Positions 1 to 11,845 of a stretch of 64,000 nt of DNA are shown piece by piece. The stretch's first letter is position 1. Every line of letters begins with the position of its first letter. The notes below the pieces were generated by a model. It was not told the origin of the DNA. It worked only from the letters and a program-made list of their open reading frames with translations, and did no database searches. Both the position numbers and the translations under genes were made by a program. The stretch is from Flavobacterium covae (lineage in GTDB: Bacteria; Bacteroidota; Bacteroidia; Flavobacteriales; Flavobacteriaceae), in the NCBI GenBank assembly GCA_019565575.1, contig CP067379.1:1860001-1924000 (forward strand), read 5' to 3'.

Positions 1-2
1 TA

Positions 3-1859
3 GCATACGTCGATGCAATTGGCACCTATTTAAAAGTAGCTCAAAAAGGATATAAATCAAAAGAGTTATTTCAACGCTTAGGAGATTCCTATTACTACAA
101 TGCTAAATTTACAGAAGCCCATAAATGGTATACTGAATTATTTGCTTTAGGTGAAACAGTAGAACCTGAATATTACTATCGTTATGCACAAACCCTCAAA
201 TCGGTAGAAAATTACAAAAAAGCCGATGAATATATGGATAAATTTTATCAATTAACATCCAAAGATACAAGAGCCAGTATTTATAATAATCAAAAAGATT
301 ATAAAAATATTATCGCAAAAAATTCTGGACGTTTTGAAATAAAACCAGTAAGCATTAATGGCAGTTCTTCCGATTATGGTACAGCATTCTATGGAAACAA
401 AGTACTTTTTGCATCCACTAGAGATACCATTGGAGTTTTCAAAACAAAAGCAAAATGGACAGGAAAATCATTTACCAACCTCTATGCTGCTGATAAAAAT
501 GAAACAGGAGACGATCTTATTAATACAGCTCGTTTTGCAAAAGAAATCAATTCCAAATATCACGAAGACTCTCCCGTTTTCACCAAAGATCTAAAAACAG
601 TTTACTTTACCCGTAATAATTTCAATGAAGGAAAAGTAGGAAAAGACGATAAAAAAGTCATCAATTTAAAGATCTATCGAGCTAATTTAAATACAAAAGG
701 AGAATGGATTAATATAACAGAACTACCATTTAATAGTGATCAATACAGTGTAGCACATCCCGCCTTATCCCCTGACGAAAAAACCTTATATTTTGCCTCT
801 AATATGCCCGGAACATACGGGCAATCCGACTTATTCAAGGTAGCTATTTTAGGAGAAAACAGTTATGGACCCCCTATTAACCTAGGAAATACAATCAATA
901 CAGAAGCCAGAGAAACCTTTCCTTTTATAAGCGATAAAGGAGTATTATATTATGCAACCGATGGACAACAAGGACTAGGAGGATTAGATATTTACGCAAC
1001 ACAATTAGATGATAAAGGAATGGTTACTAATTTAGTAACCAATGTTGGATCCCCAATAAATGGTCCCATGGACGATTTTGCTTTTATCATAGACGAAAAA
1101 GGAAAAGGCTTCTTTTCCTCAAACCGTTCAGAAGGCAAAGGTTTAGATGATATCTATAGTTTTGTAGAAAAATCCCCATTAAATTTAGAAATCCAACACC
1201 AACTAACAGGCATTGTTACAAACTCCGAAACAGGAGAAGCAATTCCAGAAGCAACCGTAACATTATATGATGAAAAATTTAAAGAAATAGAAAAAGTTCT
1301 AGCAGACAACAAAGGATTTTATGATTTTAAGAAAATTCCTGCGGGTAAAAAATATTATGTACGAGCAGAAAAAGAAGATTATGAAACCAAAGAAAAACCA
1401 GTAGAAATTCCAAATAAAACAGGAAAAACAAATTTACCTATAGATACTGCCAAAAAAGTAAAAGAAATAAAAGAAGGATCCGATTTAGCCAAAATATTTG
1501 AAATTAAAATTATTTATTTTGATTTAGATAAATCATTTATTCGTCCTGATGCAGCAGTAGAATTAGCTAAAATTTTAGAAGTGATGAAACAATACCCCAC
1601 CATGAAAGTAGACGTTCGATCACATACTGACTGTCGCCAAACCGCAGCTTATAATGCAAAACTTTCAGATCGTAGAGCAAAAGAAACAGTGGCTTGGCTC
1701 ATCAAAAAAGGTATTGCAAAAGATCGTTTAACAGGTCGTGGTTATGGAGAATCACAATTAATAAATAATTGCGGTTGTGAACCAACTAATCAATCTTCTT
1801 GTACAGAAGAACAACATCAAGAAAATAGAAGAAGTGAATTTATCATTGTAAAAATGTAA
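3..1859 (+). CDS. OmpA-family outer-membrane protein with TPR, PD40 repeats and carboxypeptidase-like domain (5' truncated)
   Basis: The reading frame is open from base 3, so the gene enters from outside the window; 618 residues are visible. The first ~80 residues look like TPR helices. Residues ~150-390 carry beta-propeller-like PD40 blocks with recurring Ser-Pro-Asp and SxDKG turns. Residues ~400-460 resemble a carboxypeptidase regulatory-like fold (start LTGIVTNSETGEAIPEATV). The C-terminal ~110 residues are an OmpA peptidoglycan-binding domain, with SHTDCRQ...YN..LSDRRA and a closing NRRSEF. Known family: in Bacteroidetes such proteins are usually encoded just after a PorP/SprF gene and link type IX secretion or gliding parts to peptidoglycan. 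That partner would lie upstream, so the role is inferred. A strong terminator follows. Confidence 0.85.
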   Translation, partial: AYVDAIGTYLKVAQKGYKSKELFQRLGDSYYYNAKFTEAHKWYTELFALGETVEPEYYYRYAQTLKSVENYKKADEYMDKFYQLTSKDTRASIYNNQKDYKNIIAKNSGRFEIKPVSINGSSSDYGTAFYGNKVLFASTRDTIGVFKTKAKWTGKSFTNLYAADKNETGDDLINTARFAKEINSKYHEDSPVFTKDLKTVYFTRNNFNEGKVGKDDKKVINLKIYRANLNTKGEWINITELPFNSDQYSVAHPALSPDEKTLYFASNMPGTYGQSDLFKVAILGENSYGPPINLGNTINTEARETFPFISDKGVLYYATDGQQGLGGLDIYATQLDDKGMVTNLVTNVGSPINGPMDDFAFIIDEKGKGFFSSNRSEGKGLDDIYSFVEKSPLNLEIQHQLTGIVTNSETGEAIPEATVTLYDEKFKEIEKVLADNKGFYDFKKIPAGKKYYVRAEKEDYETKEKPVEIPNKTGKTNLPIDTAKKVKEIKEGSDLAKIFEIKIIYFDLDKSFIRPDAAVELAKILEVMKQYPTMKVDVRSHTDCRQTAAYNAKLSDRRAKETVAWLIKKGIAKDRLTGRGYGESQLINNCGCEPTNQSSCTEEQHQENRRSEFIIVKM

Positions 1860-1880
1860 TAAAATATAAAAGCTTGGTTA

Positions 1881-1908
1881 AAAAGCACCTCATAGGAGGT
1901 GTTTTTTT
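1881..1908 (+). terminator. Rho-independent terminator after the OmpA-family gene
   Basis: A 6-bp GC-rich stem (cacctc / gaggtg, loop atag) is flanked by an A run upstream and seven T residues downstream. It lies 22 bases after the stop codon. Confidence 0.85.
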
Positions 1909-1942
1909 GTTAATAATTTTTGTTAATAGATTTATCTTTACT

Positions 1943-1971
1943 TGTTTAATGTGTTCTAATTCTTATTTTTG
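1943..1971 (+). promoter_or_regulatory. Bacteroidetes-type promoter for the PPIase gene
   Basis: TATTTTTG at 1964-1971 matches the flavobacterial -7 consensus TAnnTTTG, with TTG about 19 bp upstream as the -33 element. Transcription would begin near 1979. This rules out the TTG at 1974 as start codon and supports the ATG at 2001. Confidence 0.6.
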
Positions 1972-2000
1972 CTTTGCTATTTATAAAAAACAATAGGATA

Positions 2001-3957
2001 ATGAATCTAAAACAGTTTTTAACTACTGCATTATTAATAATTTCTACTACAGGTTTTTCGCAAAATCTCAATAAAGATATATTGTTTACAATTGATGATA
2101 AACCATATTATACAGATGAGTTTTTACGCGTTTATAATAAAAATATTGATCTAGTTAAAGATGAGTCACAAAAAGATTTGAATGCTTATTTAGATTTATA
2201 TGTGGCTTATAAGCTAAAAATTAATAAAGCAAATAAATTAGAATTACAAAACGGAACACAATATAAAAACGAATTACGTTCCTATAGAAATCAATTGGCT
2301 AAAAATTATACCTCTGATACTAAAGTTACAAAGGCATTAATAGATGAGGCATATACCAGAATACAAAAAGAAGTAAAAGCAAGTCACATTCTGATATTAT
2401 GTGATGAAAATGCAACTCCTGAAGATACACTAAAAGCATATAAACAAATTCAAGAAGTTAGAAATAAAGCCTTAAAAGGAGAATCTTTCGAATCTTTAGC
2501 AATTCAGTATTCTCAAGATCCATCAGCTAAAGAAAATAAAGGAAATTTGGGATATTTTTCTGCTTTTCGAATGGTATATCCTTTTGAATCTGCAGCTTAT
2601 AAAACAAAAATAGAAGAAATTTCGATGCCAGTACGTACAAGGTTCGGATACCATTTACTAAAAGTACAAGATATAAGAGAAAATAGAGGAGAAGTAACGG
2701 TAGCTCATATTATGATCTTAAGACCTCAGAACAATACTGATGCAGATATTATAAAGTCGAAAAATTCAATTTATGATATTTATTCAAAATTAAAACAAGG
2801 AGAAAATTTTGCTACTTTGGCAAATCAGTATTCAGAAGATAAGAGTTCTGCTCCAAAAGGAGGTACTTTGCCTCGTTTTAGTTCAGGTCAGTTAAGTTCA
2901 GATATTTTTGAAGATAAAGCATTTGAACTAAAAAAAATAGGTGATTATTCAGAACCTTTCGAAAGCCAATTCGGATGGCACATAGTTAAACTTATTGATA
3001 AACATCCCATTAAGAAATTACAAGAGATGGAACGAGAGCTAGATACTAAAATTAGAAAAGATGATCGCTCCAAAATAATAGTTTCAGCATTAACTTCTAA
3101 ATTACGTCAAAAATATTCTGTAAAACGTAATGAAAAAATGTTTTTAGAAATTAAAAATATTATAACAGATAGTTATTATAATCCAGAATGGCAAATGCCA
3201 GAAAATAAAAAGCAACTATTTGATAAAGAATTGGTAAAAATAGCCGATAAATCAATTGAAGGAACTCTTTTTATAAACGAACTAAATTCACAACAAAAAA
3301 TAAAAACCAAAATAAAACCAATTGAAAAATTAATAGATCAAGCATATTCTAATTTTATAGATAACCAATTAAATATTTACTATAATGAAAATTTAGAAAA
3401 GGAATTTCCTGAATTTGCAAATATAGTAGAAGAATACAGAGATGGTTTATTGTTATTTGATTTAATGGAAAAAGAAATTTGGAATAAAGCAAAACAAGAT
3501 ACAATTGGTCTTAAAAAATATTTCCAAGAAAATAAATTAAAATATCAATGGAAAAATCGAGCAGAAGTGATAACCGTATCCTCAACTAATGAAGAATTTG
3601 TTAAAAAAGCTCAAAAGTTGTTAAAGGAAAATGCTACTATTGATGTATTAAAAGAAAAATTAAATACAAAAGAAATAATTAATGTTATACCTAAAAAGAA
3701 ATAGTTGAAGAAGGAAACAATCCTAATATTATTTTAAAAGAAGGAGTTACTAAAATTTACAAAGAAAAAGAGTATTTTTACGTTACAAAAGTACTGAAAA
3801 TTTTACCAGCTAGACAAAAAGAATTGGAAGAAACTAAAGGAAAAGTTATTAGTGATTATCAGCAGTTTCTGGAAGATAATTGGGTTTCTGAACTCAAAAA
3901 GAATTTAAGGTTAATATAAATAACAATGTTTTTGAAAAGTTAAAAACATCTAAATAA
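2001..3957 (+). CDS. Periplasmic peptidyl-prolyl isomerase with two parvulin domains (two frameshifts)
   Basis: A SurA/PpiD-like chaperone-isomerase of ~652 residues once repaired. It has a signal peptide (start MNLKQFLTTALL, cleavage after GFSQ). Two PPIC/parvulin domains lie near residues 125-225 (VKASHILI...) and 235-340 (VTVAHIMIL...), each ending in the typical FG[YW]H segment. The frame breaks at A5 runs before G, at 3693-3697 and 3896-3900; one extra A at each restores reading to the stop at 3955-3957. It acts on outer-membrane or secreted proteins in the periplasm (family knowledge). The next gene is a second SurA-like protein, 20 bases away, so the two are probably co-transcribed. 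The ATG at 2001 is preferred because of the promoter position. Confidence 0.85.
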
Positions 3958-3977
3958 AAAGTAATAAAGCAATAAAA

Positions 3978-5330
3978 ATGAAATTAATTCAAAAAGTAAG
4001 TGTTTTTCTAACTTTATTCATTGCCGTTTTTTCGACTACTGCTCAAAAAACAAAAGTAGATGGTGTAGTTGGAGTAGTTGGAGATTATATAATTTTAGAT
4101 TCAGATATTGATAAAACCTATATAGAACTCAAACAACAAGGAATTAATACAAAAGAAATTTCTCGTTGTCAAATGCTAGGCAAATTATTAGAAGATAAGT
4201 TATATGCTCATCAAGCAGTTCAAGACAGTATAAAGGTAACAGATGCAGAAATAAATCAAAAATTAGAGGAACAATTAGACTATGCTAAACAACAATTAGG
4301 CTCAATAGAAAAAGTAGTTGAATATTATAGAAAAACGAACGAACAAGATTTGAGAACTGAGTTATTTGATATTATTAAGTCAAATAAATTAACCGCAGAG
4401 ATGCAAAAAAGATTGTAGATCGTGTAACTATTACCCCTGAAGAAGTACGTGATTTCTATAAAAAAATACCAAAAGAAGAACTACCCGTTTTTGGAGCAGA
4501 AATGGAATTGGCTCAAATTGTAATAAAACCTGAAATTTCTAAAGAATCCAAACAAGCCATCATTGATCAACTAAAATCATTAAAAAAAGAAATATTAGAA
4601 AATGGGGCTAGTTTTTTTACGAAAGCAGTTTTATATTCAGAAGATCCAGGATCTAAAAATAGTGGAGGTTACTATAAAATGAATAGAAAAACACAATTTG
4701 TTAAGGAATTTAAAGATGTAGCTTTTAGTCTACAAGAAGGAGAAATATCAGAACCATTCGAAACAGAATTTGGCTATCATATTATACAATTAGAAAAAAT
4801 TAAAGGACAAGATTTAGAGTTACGACATATAGTAATTGCACCTAAAGCATCTGATAAAGCCATAAAAGAAGCAAAAGAAAAAGCAGAAAAAAATTAGATC
4901 ACGTATTTTAAATAAAGAATTAACTTTTTCCCAAGCAGCTCGCCAGTTTTCAGATGAAAAGGAAACTAAAAATGATGGAGGAGTTTTAACAAACCCAAAA
5001 ACACAAGACACTCGTTTTGAATTGACCAAAATGGATCCTTCTATTTACGGAGTAGTAGCAAATTTAAAAGACGGTGAAATATCATATCCTGTAACAGATG
5101 AAGATAGAACAGGTGCAAAATTTTTTAAAATTATGACCGTAACTAATCGTTTTGAAGAACATACGGCTGATTATGCAAAAGATTACTTACGTTTAAAAGA
5201 ATTAGCACTAAAAGAAAAACAATTAAAAGAAATTGGGAAGTGGAGTGCAGATAAAATAAAAGAAACCCATATTAAAATTAATGGAGAGTATCGTGACTGT
5301 ACCTTCACTAATAATTGGTTAAAAAAATAA
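3978..5330 (+). CDS. SurA-like periplasmic chaperone / peptidyl-prolyl isomerase (two frameshifts)
   Basis: About 450 residues after repair, close to the usual length of SurA. A signal peptide (to FSTTAQ) is followed by the SurA N-terminal helical domain (residues ~25-170, starting VDGVVGVVGDYIILDSDI). Two parvulin domains follow: MELAQIVIKP...GYHIIQL, and LELRHIVIAPKA to near the C terminus. The frame breaks at the A6 run near 4407-4412 (A7 expected) and at the A7 run near 4887-4893 (A6 or A9 expected). SurA assists beta-barrel assembly in the periplasm. It forms a cluster with the upstream PPIase and ends at a strong hairpin terminator. Parvulin and SurA-N families are clear; assigning the name surA itself is less certain because two paralogues are present. 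Confidence 0.85.
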
Positions 5331-5345
5331 ATTTTATTATAATAC

Positions 5346-5391
5346 AAAAAAAGAGTTAATTTTATAGTTTTATAGAATTAACTCTTTTTTT
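5346..5391 (+). terminator. Rho-independent terminator after the SurA-like gene
   Basis: A long A/T-rich inverted repeat (aaaagagttaatt / aattaactctttt) with a loop of about 12 bases and a T7 tail, immediately downstream of the stop codon. Confidence 0.8.
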
Positions 5392-5434
5392 AATATTTAT
5401 TTTTAGAAAAAAGTGTTCGTTATAATTGTTGCCT

Positions 5435-7068
5435 ATGTCTACTCTTTCTACCTTTTTAAAAGAAAATAATACAAAACTAAAAGAGATAAAGAAACTAACT
5501 GTTCGTGATTTAGATGAGTTAGAGCCCAACTCGTTTGTTGCTTATGTAGATCAAAAAGATAAAAGTTATGATGTACAAATAAAAATCAATTCCAAAAAAG
5601 AAATTGAGACAACCCTTTGCGATTGTTCAGCTAATAGTGTTTGTATACATATAATAGCATTAGCCTCTTTTCTTAAAAATCAAAAAACAATAACTGAAAC
5701 ATCAAAAAAAGAATCCTTAAAAAACAATCTGAATCAGACCAATTATTAGAAACGATTTCAGATACCGATTTGCGGATTTGGATAGCAAATTTATTGAACA
5801 CAAATAAAGAAATAGCCTTTGTTTTTAAAAATCAATTCTTTAAAGAAGAAATTCAAATTTCAGAAGAAAAACTTACAGATATTATTAATGAATCTATAAA
5901 ATCTATTATAGGAAAAAGAAAAACAGTACAAACCAATGAGGTAAAAAAAAATTATAGATACCCTTCAAATAAGTCTAAAACCTTATATTGAAATTCTTTT
6001 AAAAAATCAAACCCTAGAAAATCTAAAGCATATTGATTATATAGCCAAAGAGCTTTGGCAATTTTATAATGACTATTGTTTACATACGACTCGAATTGAA
6101 ACCTTTATCAAAAAAATAAAAGAAACTTTTATTACAAATCTTTTACTCCTAAAAGATTTTGACTTATGGTGTGAAAGAGTAGAGGCTTTGATAGTCTTTG
6201 AAATAACAGATGGAAAAAAATATACTAATTTCTTTTATCTAGATAAGATTTATAAATTTTCAAAAACAAACGAGTTAAAACTTGCATTTTTCTTGAATAA
6301 ATTAGAAGAAAAAGTAAAACCTTTTTTAGAAAAAAAAATAGATTGGAGATTAGAAAACTTTGATTTAAGAGAATTTGTTCTACCTATTTATATAGAACAT
6401 GGGGTGTTTGCCAAGTATGTAAAAATTTTTGAACCTGTAAAATTTCAAAACGACTATAACCTCTTACTTATTAAAGCATTAAATGAATTAGGTGAAAATG
6501 AAAAAGTAGAAAAATACGCTTTAGATCAAATTCATAGTAATTATTATGAAGAAATTAATATCCCTTATGTTGAAATTTTAGATGAATTATATCGTAAACT
6601 AGAACAAAACGATAAATTAGCCTTATTACTAGCACGACACGGAAAATATATTTTTAGTCGAAATAACTATGAATTAATAAAAAAATATGCTCCTTTAGAA
6701 GATTTTAAAAAATACCGACAAGCTTTGTTGACAAACGCAACTAATGCCATATTTTATGGAAATCAAGAAGCATTTGAGTTATATTATCAATTAAAAAAAG
6801 AAGAAGGAAAACAAGAATTTCTTTTTGATATTTTAAATAAAACAAATAGTTACACCATTTTTAATAAATACAAAGAAGATGCTTTTAAAATGTCGGAAAT
6901 TAAATTCTTAAAAGCATTATGTAATATCCATAATTCGTCATTATACGAGAAAAAGAAGTGAACGAAATTGTTCAATTTATAATAAAAAATTATGATGAAA
7001 AACAATTGAAATTTTATCTAGAACAATTTAGAGGTTTTAATGAAGTACTAAAAATCTTACGAAAATGA
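5435..7068 (+). CDS. SWIM zinc-finger protein of unknown function (three frameshifts)
   Basis: The repaired protein is ~544 residues. Near residue 65 it has a SWIM-type zinc-binding motif, CDCSANSVCIH (CxC...CxH), a module that can bind DNA or protein. The rest is helical, Lys/Glu-rich and unassigned, with repeat-like segments such as LYRKLEQNDKLALLLARHG that could be TPR-like. Frame breaks: A6 near 5717-5722 (A7 expected), A9 near 5943-5951 (A8 expected) and A5 at 6950-6954 (A6 expected). The ATG at 5435 is chosen over TTG at 5426 because MSTLSTFLKENN is a clean start. It sits alone between the SurA-like gene's terminator and moxR. No enzymatic domain is recognised. Confidence 0.7.
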
Positions 7069-7220
7069 GCTTAAATGAGTGATTAGCTTTATTTCAAATT
7101 TTTTTAAATCAAATAAAAATATTAGTTTTAACTTTTTTAAAAGAAAAAGTTTTTTTGTAAATGAGTTTGGTTTTATCTGTTTTTCAATTTTAAAATCAAA
7201 TTCAAAAAATCTAAAATAAA

Positions 7221-8175
7221 ATGTCAGACGTAACAGCTATAGAGCAACTAGTTCAAAAACAAAAAGAATTAAAAATAGAAATTGCCAAGGTAATTGTAGG
7301 ACAACAAGAAGTAGTTAACCAAATTGTCCTAAGTATATTTTCTGGAGGACATGCACTTTTAGTAGGAGTACCAGGATTAGCAAAGACATTAATGGTAAAC
7401 ACAATCTCGCAAGCATTAGGGTTAGATTTTAAACGTATTCAGTTTACTCCAGATTTAATGCCGTCCGATATTTTAGGAAGTGAAATTTTAGATGAAAATC
7501 GGACCTTCAAATTCATAAAAGGACCTATTTTTTCTAATATTATTCTAGCAGATGAGATAAATCGTACACCGCCAAAAACCCAAGCAGCACTTTTAGAAGC
7601 TATGCAAGAAAAATCAGTTACAGTAGCAGGACACCATTATAAGTTAGAGCTACCTTTTTTTGTATTAGCCACTCAAAACCCTATAGAACAAGAAGGAACT
7701 TATCCTTTACCAGAGGCACAGTTAGACCGGTTTATGTTTGCTATCAAGTTAAACTATCCAACCTTTAAAGAAGAGGTAATGGTGGTTAAAAAGTACTACG
7801 TCAGATTTTAAAGCAAGCGTAAATCCATTATTTACCCCAAGTGAAATTATTGAATCTCAACAATTGATTCGTAGAATACCTGTTACCGATAACGTCATAG
7901 AATATGCTGTAACTTTAGTATCCAAGACACGTCCTGACAATCCTTTAGCACCCAATCTGGTGAAGAACTATATTGATTGGGGAGCGGGACCGCGTGCATC
8001 TCAAAATTTAATTTTAGCAGCCAAAACACACGCTGCTCTACAAGGTAAATTTAGTCCTGATATAGAAGATGTACAAGCCGTAGCAGTAGGAATCTTAAGA
8101 CATCGTATTGTGAAAAATTATAAAGCAGATGCAGAAGGTATTTCAGAAGAAAGTATTATTCAAAAATTATTTTAA
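7221..8175 (+). CDS. MoxR-family AAA+ ATPase (one frameshift)
   Basis: About 317 residues after repair, normal for MoxR. Walker A is GVPGLAKT (residues ~48-55), Walker [10 protein letters not shown] (~110), then sensor 1 [20 protein letters not shown] and the arginine region. The C-terminal lid starts at [15 protein letters not shown]. The frame breaks at the A5 run near 7788-7792, where A4 is expected ([15 protein letters not shown]). MoxR ATPases act as chaperones or metal-loading factors, usually with VWA partners and DUF58 proteins. Neither is adjacent here; the next gene is an esterase 1 base downstream. In Bacteroidetes moxR often follows PPIase/SurA genes, as it does here. Confidence 0.9.
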
Positions 8176-8176
8176 T

Positions 8177-8861
8177 ATGAGATGGATTGGAGTAATCATT
8201 GCACTTTTTTTTCTTATCCTTTCAAGAAAAACCTAAAAAAATCGAGGCTGTTAAAGGAAAAACCTCATATCCTTTTTGGGTACAAGCCCCTAAAGAAGGA
8301 GAAAAATTACCTTTATTACTTTTTTTACACGGAAAAAGCCTCTCCGGTACCAATTTGAATCGTGTAAAACGATACGGCGTTCTGCGTGCTATAGAACGCG
8401 GACGTAAGATTGATGCGGTAGTAATGGCGCCCCAATTAGCTAAAGGAGCTTGGAATCCTGATAAAGTACTAGAACTCATTCAATATGCAAAAGAAAATTA
8501 CGCTGTAGATGCAAGTCGTATTTATGTTTGTGGAATGAGCCTAGGAGGATATGGAACCTTACATTTTGCAGGAAAATACCCAAATGAATTAACAGCAGCC
8601 GTTGCTATATGTGGAGGAGGTAATACAGCAGATAGTTTTAACTTAGCACAACTTCCTTTATGGATTATTCATGGTGCAAAAGACTTTATAGTACCATTAA
8701 GAGAATCCTCAAAAGTATATGAAGCTATAAAAAAATGTATACCAGAAGCAGATGCTACTTTTACCATAGAGCCCAATGGAAATCATGGCAGTGTAGAACG
8801 CTATTTTCATAAAGATGTCTTTTATGATTGGTTATTTAAATATATAAAAGCCAAAAAATAA
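8177..8861 (+). CDS. Secreted alpha/beta-hydrolase, peptidase/esterase type (one frameshift)
   Basis: About 227 residues. The start at 8177 gives MRWIGVIIALFFLS as a signal peptide when the T8 run at 8205-8212 is read as T7; the body of the protein is open from there. The nucleophile elbow is GMSLGGYG (Ser of GxSxG), an early LLLFLHGKSLSG supplies the oxyanion region, and the His lies in NGNHGSVERYF. The Asp is probably in HGAKDFIVP. This matches the COG4099-like predicted peptidase / PHB-depolymerase-type esterase group. The substrate is unknown. It starts 1 base after the moxR stop, so the two are likely one transcript, ended by the hairpin at 8884. Confidence 0.8.
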
Positions 8862-8883
8862 TAAAAAAACATTTTATAAAACT

Positions 8884-8926
8884 AAAACAGGTTGTATTTC
8901 GTTAAAATACAACCTGTTTTATTTAT
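8884..8926 (+). terminator. Strong terminator after the esterase gene
   Basis: A perfect 16-bp inverted repeat (aaaacaggttgtattt / aaatacaacctgtttt) with a short loop, followed by a T-rich tail. Confidence 0.85.
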
Positions 8927-9026
8927 TTATTTTTAAATATAAAGTGCTTAATTTGATATTTTGGTAAAAAATAATGAAAGATTGCGATATTTGTTTTGAA
9001 AATTTTTAAGCAATCTGAACATTTCG

Positions 9027-9034
9027 TAAATTTG
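9027..9034 (+). promoter_or_regulatory. -7 promoter element of acnB
   Basis: TAAATTTG is an exact match to TAnnTTTG, 41 bases before the acnB ATG. The -33 element is weak (only T-rich sequence at the expected distance). Confidence 0.5.
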
Positions 9035-9074
9035 AACAACAAAAATAATAACCTTATATTTATAGTAATTAGAT

Positions 9075-11845
9075 ATGGAATTGTATAAAGAATACCTTAA
9101 AGAAATTGAAGAGCGAAAAGGACAAGGATTACATCCAAAACCTATTGATGGAGCTGAATTATTAAACGAAATTGTACTACAAATTAAAGATGTAAATAAT
9201 CAAGATAGAGAAGATTCTCTAAAGTTTTTTATTTACAATACCTTACCAGGAACAACCCCAGCAGCAAAAGTAAAAGCTGATTTTTTAAAAGAAATAATTT
9301 TAGGAGAAGTATTAGTTGCCGAAATTTCACCCGCTTTTGCTTTCGAATTGTTGTCACACATGAAAGGAGGACCTTCTATAGAAGTATTGCTGGATTTAGC
9401 TTTAGGAAATACTCCCGAAATAGCCAAACAAGCAGCAGAAGTATTAAAAACACAAGTTTTCTTATACGATGCAGATATGGATCGTTTAAAAGTAGCTTTT
9501 GAAAAAGGAAATACAGTAGCTAAAGAAATACTAGAAAGTTATGCTAAAGCTGAGTTTTTTACAAAGTTACCAGAAGTGGCAGAGGAAATGAAAGTTATTA
9601 CTTTCGTAGCTGGTATAGGAGATATTTCCACAGATTTACTATCTCCAGGTAATCAAGCACATTCACGTTCTGATAGAGAATTACATGGTAAATGTATGAT
9701 CTCTCCTAAAGCACAAGAAGAAATAGAAGCTTTAAAATTACAACATCCAGATAAAAGCGTAATGCTGGTAGCAGAAAAAGGCACAATGGGAGTAGGGTCT
9801 TCTCGTATGTCAGGTGTAAACAATGTAGCATTATGGACAGGTAAACAAGCAAGTCCTTACGTACCATTTGTAAACTTTGCTCCAATTGTAGGGGGTACTA
9901 ACGGAATCTCACCAATTTTCTTAACTACAGTTGATGTAACAGGAGGTATTGGTATTGATCTTAAAAACTGGATAAAAAAGACAGACACAAATGGAGAACT
10001 AGTTCGAGATGAAAATGGAGAGCCTGTATTAGAACAAGTCTATTCTGTTGAAACAGGAACTGTTTTAACAATCAACACAAAAACAAAAAAATTATACAAC
10101 GGAGATAAAGAATTAATTGATTTATCAAAATCATTTACTCCACAAAAAATGGAATTTATCAAAGCAGGAGGATCTTATGCTATTGTTTTTGGTAAAAATT
10201 ACAAACCTTTGCAGCAAAAACCTTGGGGATAACAGCACCTGTAGTTTTTGCTCCTTCAAAAGAAGTTTCTATAGAAGGTCAAGGATTAACAGCTGTAGAA
10301 AAAATATTCAATAGAAATGCAGTAGGTAATACACCAGGAACAATATTACACGCCGGTTCTGATGTTCGTGTGACAGTTAATATTGTGGGATCCCAAGATA
10401 CTACAGGTTTAATGACTGCCCAAGAATTAGAATCAATGGCTGCAACAGTAATTTCGCCAATTGTTGATGGAGCTTACCAATCAGGATGTCATACCGCTTC
10501 CGTTTGGGATAAAAAAGCACAAACAAACATTCCAAAATTAATGAAATTTATGAACGATTTTGGTTTGATTACAGCACGTGACCCTAAAGGAGTATACCAT
10601 TCAATGACTGATGTAATTCACAAAGTGTTAAATGATATTACAGTTGATGATAGAGCCATTATTATAGGAGGAGATTCACATACACGTATGTCTAAAGGAG
10701 TAGCGTTTGGTGCTGACTCTGGTACAGTAGCTCTAGCTTTAGCTACAGGTGAAGCCTCTATGCCAATTCCAGAATCAGTAAAAGTAACTTTTAAAGGAAA
10801 TATGGCTAATTATATGGATTTCCGTGATGTAGTTCATGCAACACAAGCACAAATGTTACACCAGTTTGGAGGCGAAAACGTTTTCCAAGGTAGAATTATT
10901 GAAGTTCATATAGGTACATTAACAGCAGATCAAGCCTTTACCTTTACAGATTGGACCGCAGAAATGAAAGCTAAAGCATCTATTTGTATTTCTGAAGATG
11001 AAACCCTGATAGAATCTTTAGAAATTGCAAAGTCTAGAATCCAAATCATGATTGATAAAGGAATGGACAACAAAAACAAAGTATTACAAGGCTTGATTGA
11101 TAAAGCAAATCAGCGTATTAGCGAGATTCGTTCAGGAAAAGAACCTGCATTAAAACCAGATGCAAACGCTAAATACTATGCAGAAGTGGTAGTAGATCTA
11201 GATGTGGTAAACGAACCAATGATTGCCGATCCAGATGTAAATAATAAAGACATCTCTAAACGTTATACACACGATACCATTCGCCCATTATCTTTTTATG
11301 GCGGAACCAAAACAGTCGATTTAGGATTTATAGGTTCTTGTATGGTGCATAAAGGCGATATGAAAATATTAGCCCAAATGTTGAAAAACGTAGAAGCACA
11401 AAAAGGCGAAGTAAAATTTAATGCACCATTAGTAGTAGCACCTCCAACTTATAACATTGTAGATGAATTAAAAGCTGAAGGAGACTGGGAAGTATTACAA
11501 AAATATTCAGGTTTTGAATTTGATGATAATAACCCTAAATCAAATGCACGTACCGAGTATGAAAACATGTTGTACCTAGAACGTCCAGGATGTAACTTAT
11601 GTATGGGAAATCAAGAAAAAGCTTCAAAAGGAGATACCGTTATGGCCACATCTACTCGTTTATTCCAAGGGAGAGTAGTAGAAGATACAGATGCTAAAAA
11701 AGGAGAATCTCTACTTTCTTCAACACCCGTAGTAGTGTTGTCAACTATCCTAGGTAGAACTCCAACTATTGAAGAATACAAACAAGCAGTACAAAATATT
11801 AATTTAACTAAGTTTGCACCATCTCATAAATTATTGGTGAAATAA
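9075..11845 (+). CDS. acnB: Aconitate hydratase B (one frameshift)
   Basis: Repaired length is 923 residues, normal for AcnB. The order is HEAT-like N-terminal domain (residues ~1-160), swivel domain (~165-385, including HSRSDRELHGKCMISPKA), then the three-domain catalytic core. Iron-sulfur ligands are visible in GCHTASVWDK, in FIGSCMVHKG and in RPGCNLCMGNQ. It interconverts citrate and isocitrate in the TCA cycle and can also act on 2-methylisocitrate (family knowledge). The frame breaks at the A5 run near 10221-10225, where A6 gives PLQQKTLGITAPVVFAPS. It is monocistronic: a TAnnTTTG promoter lies upstream and a hairpin downstream. Confidence 0.95.
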
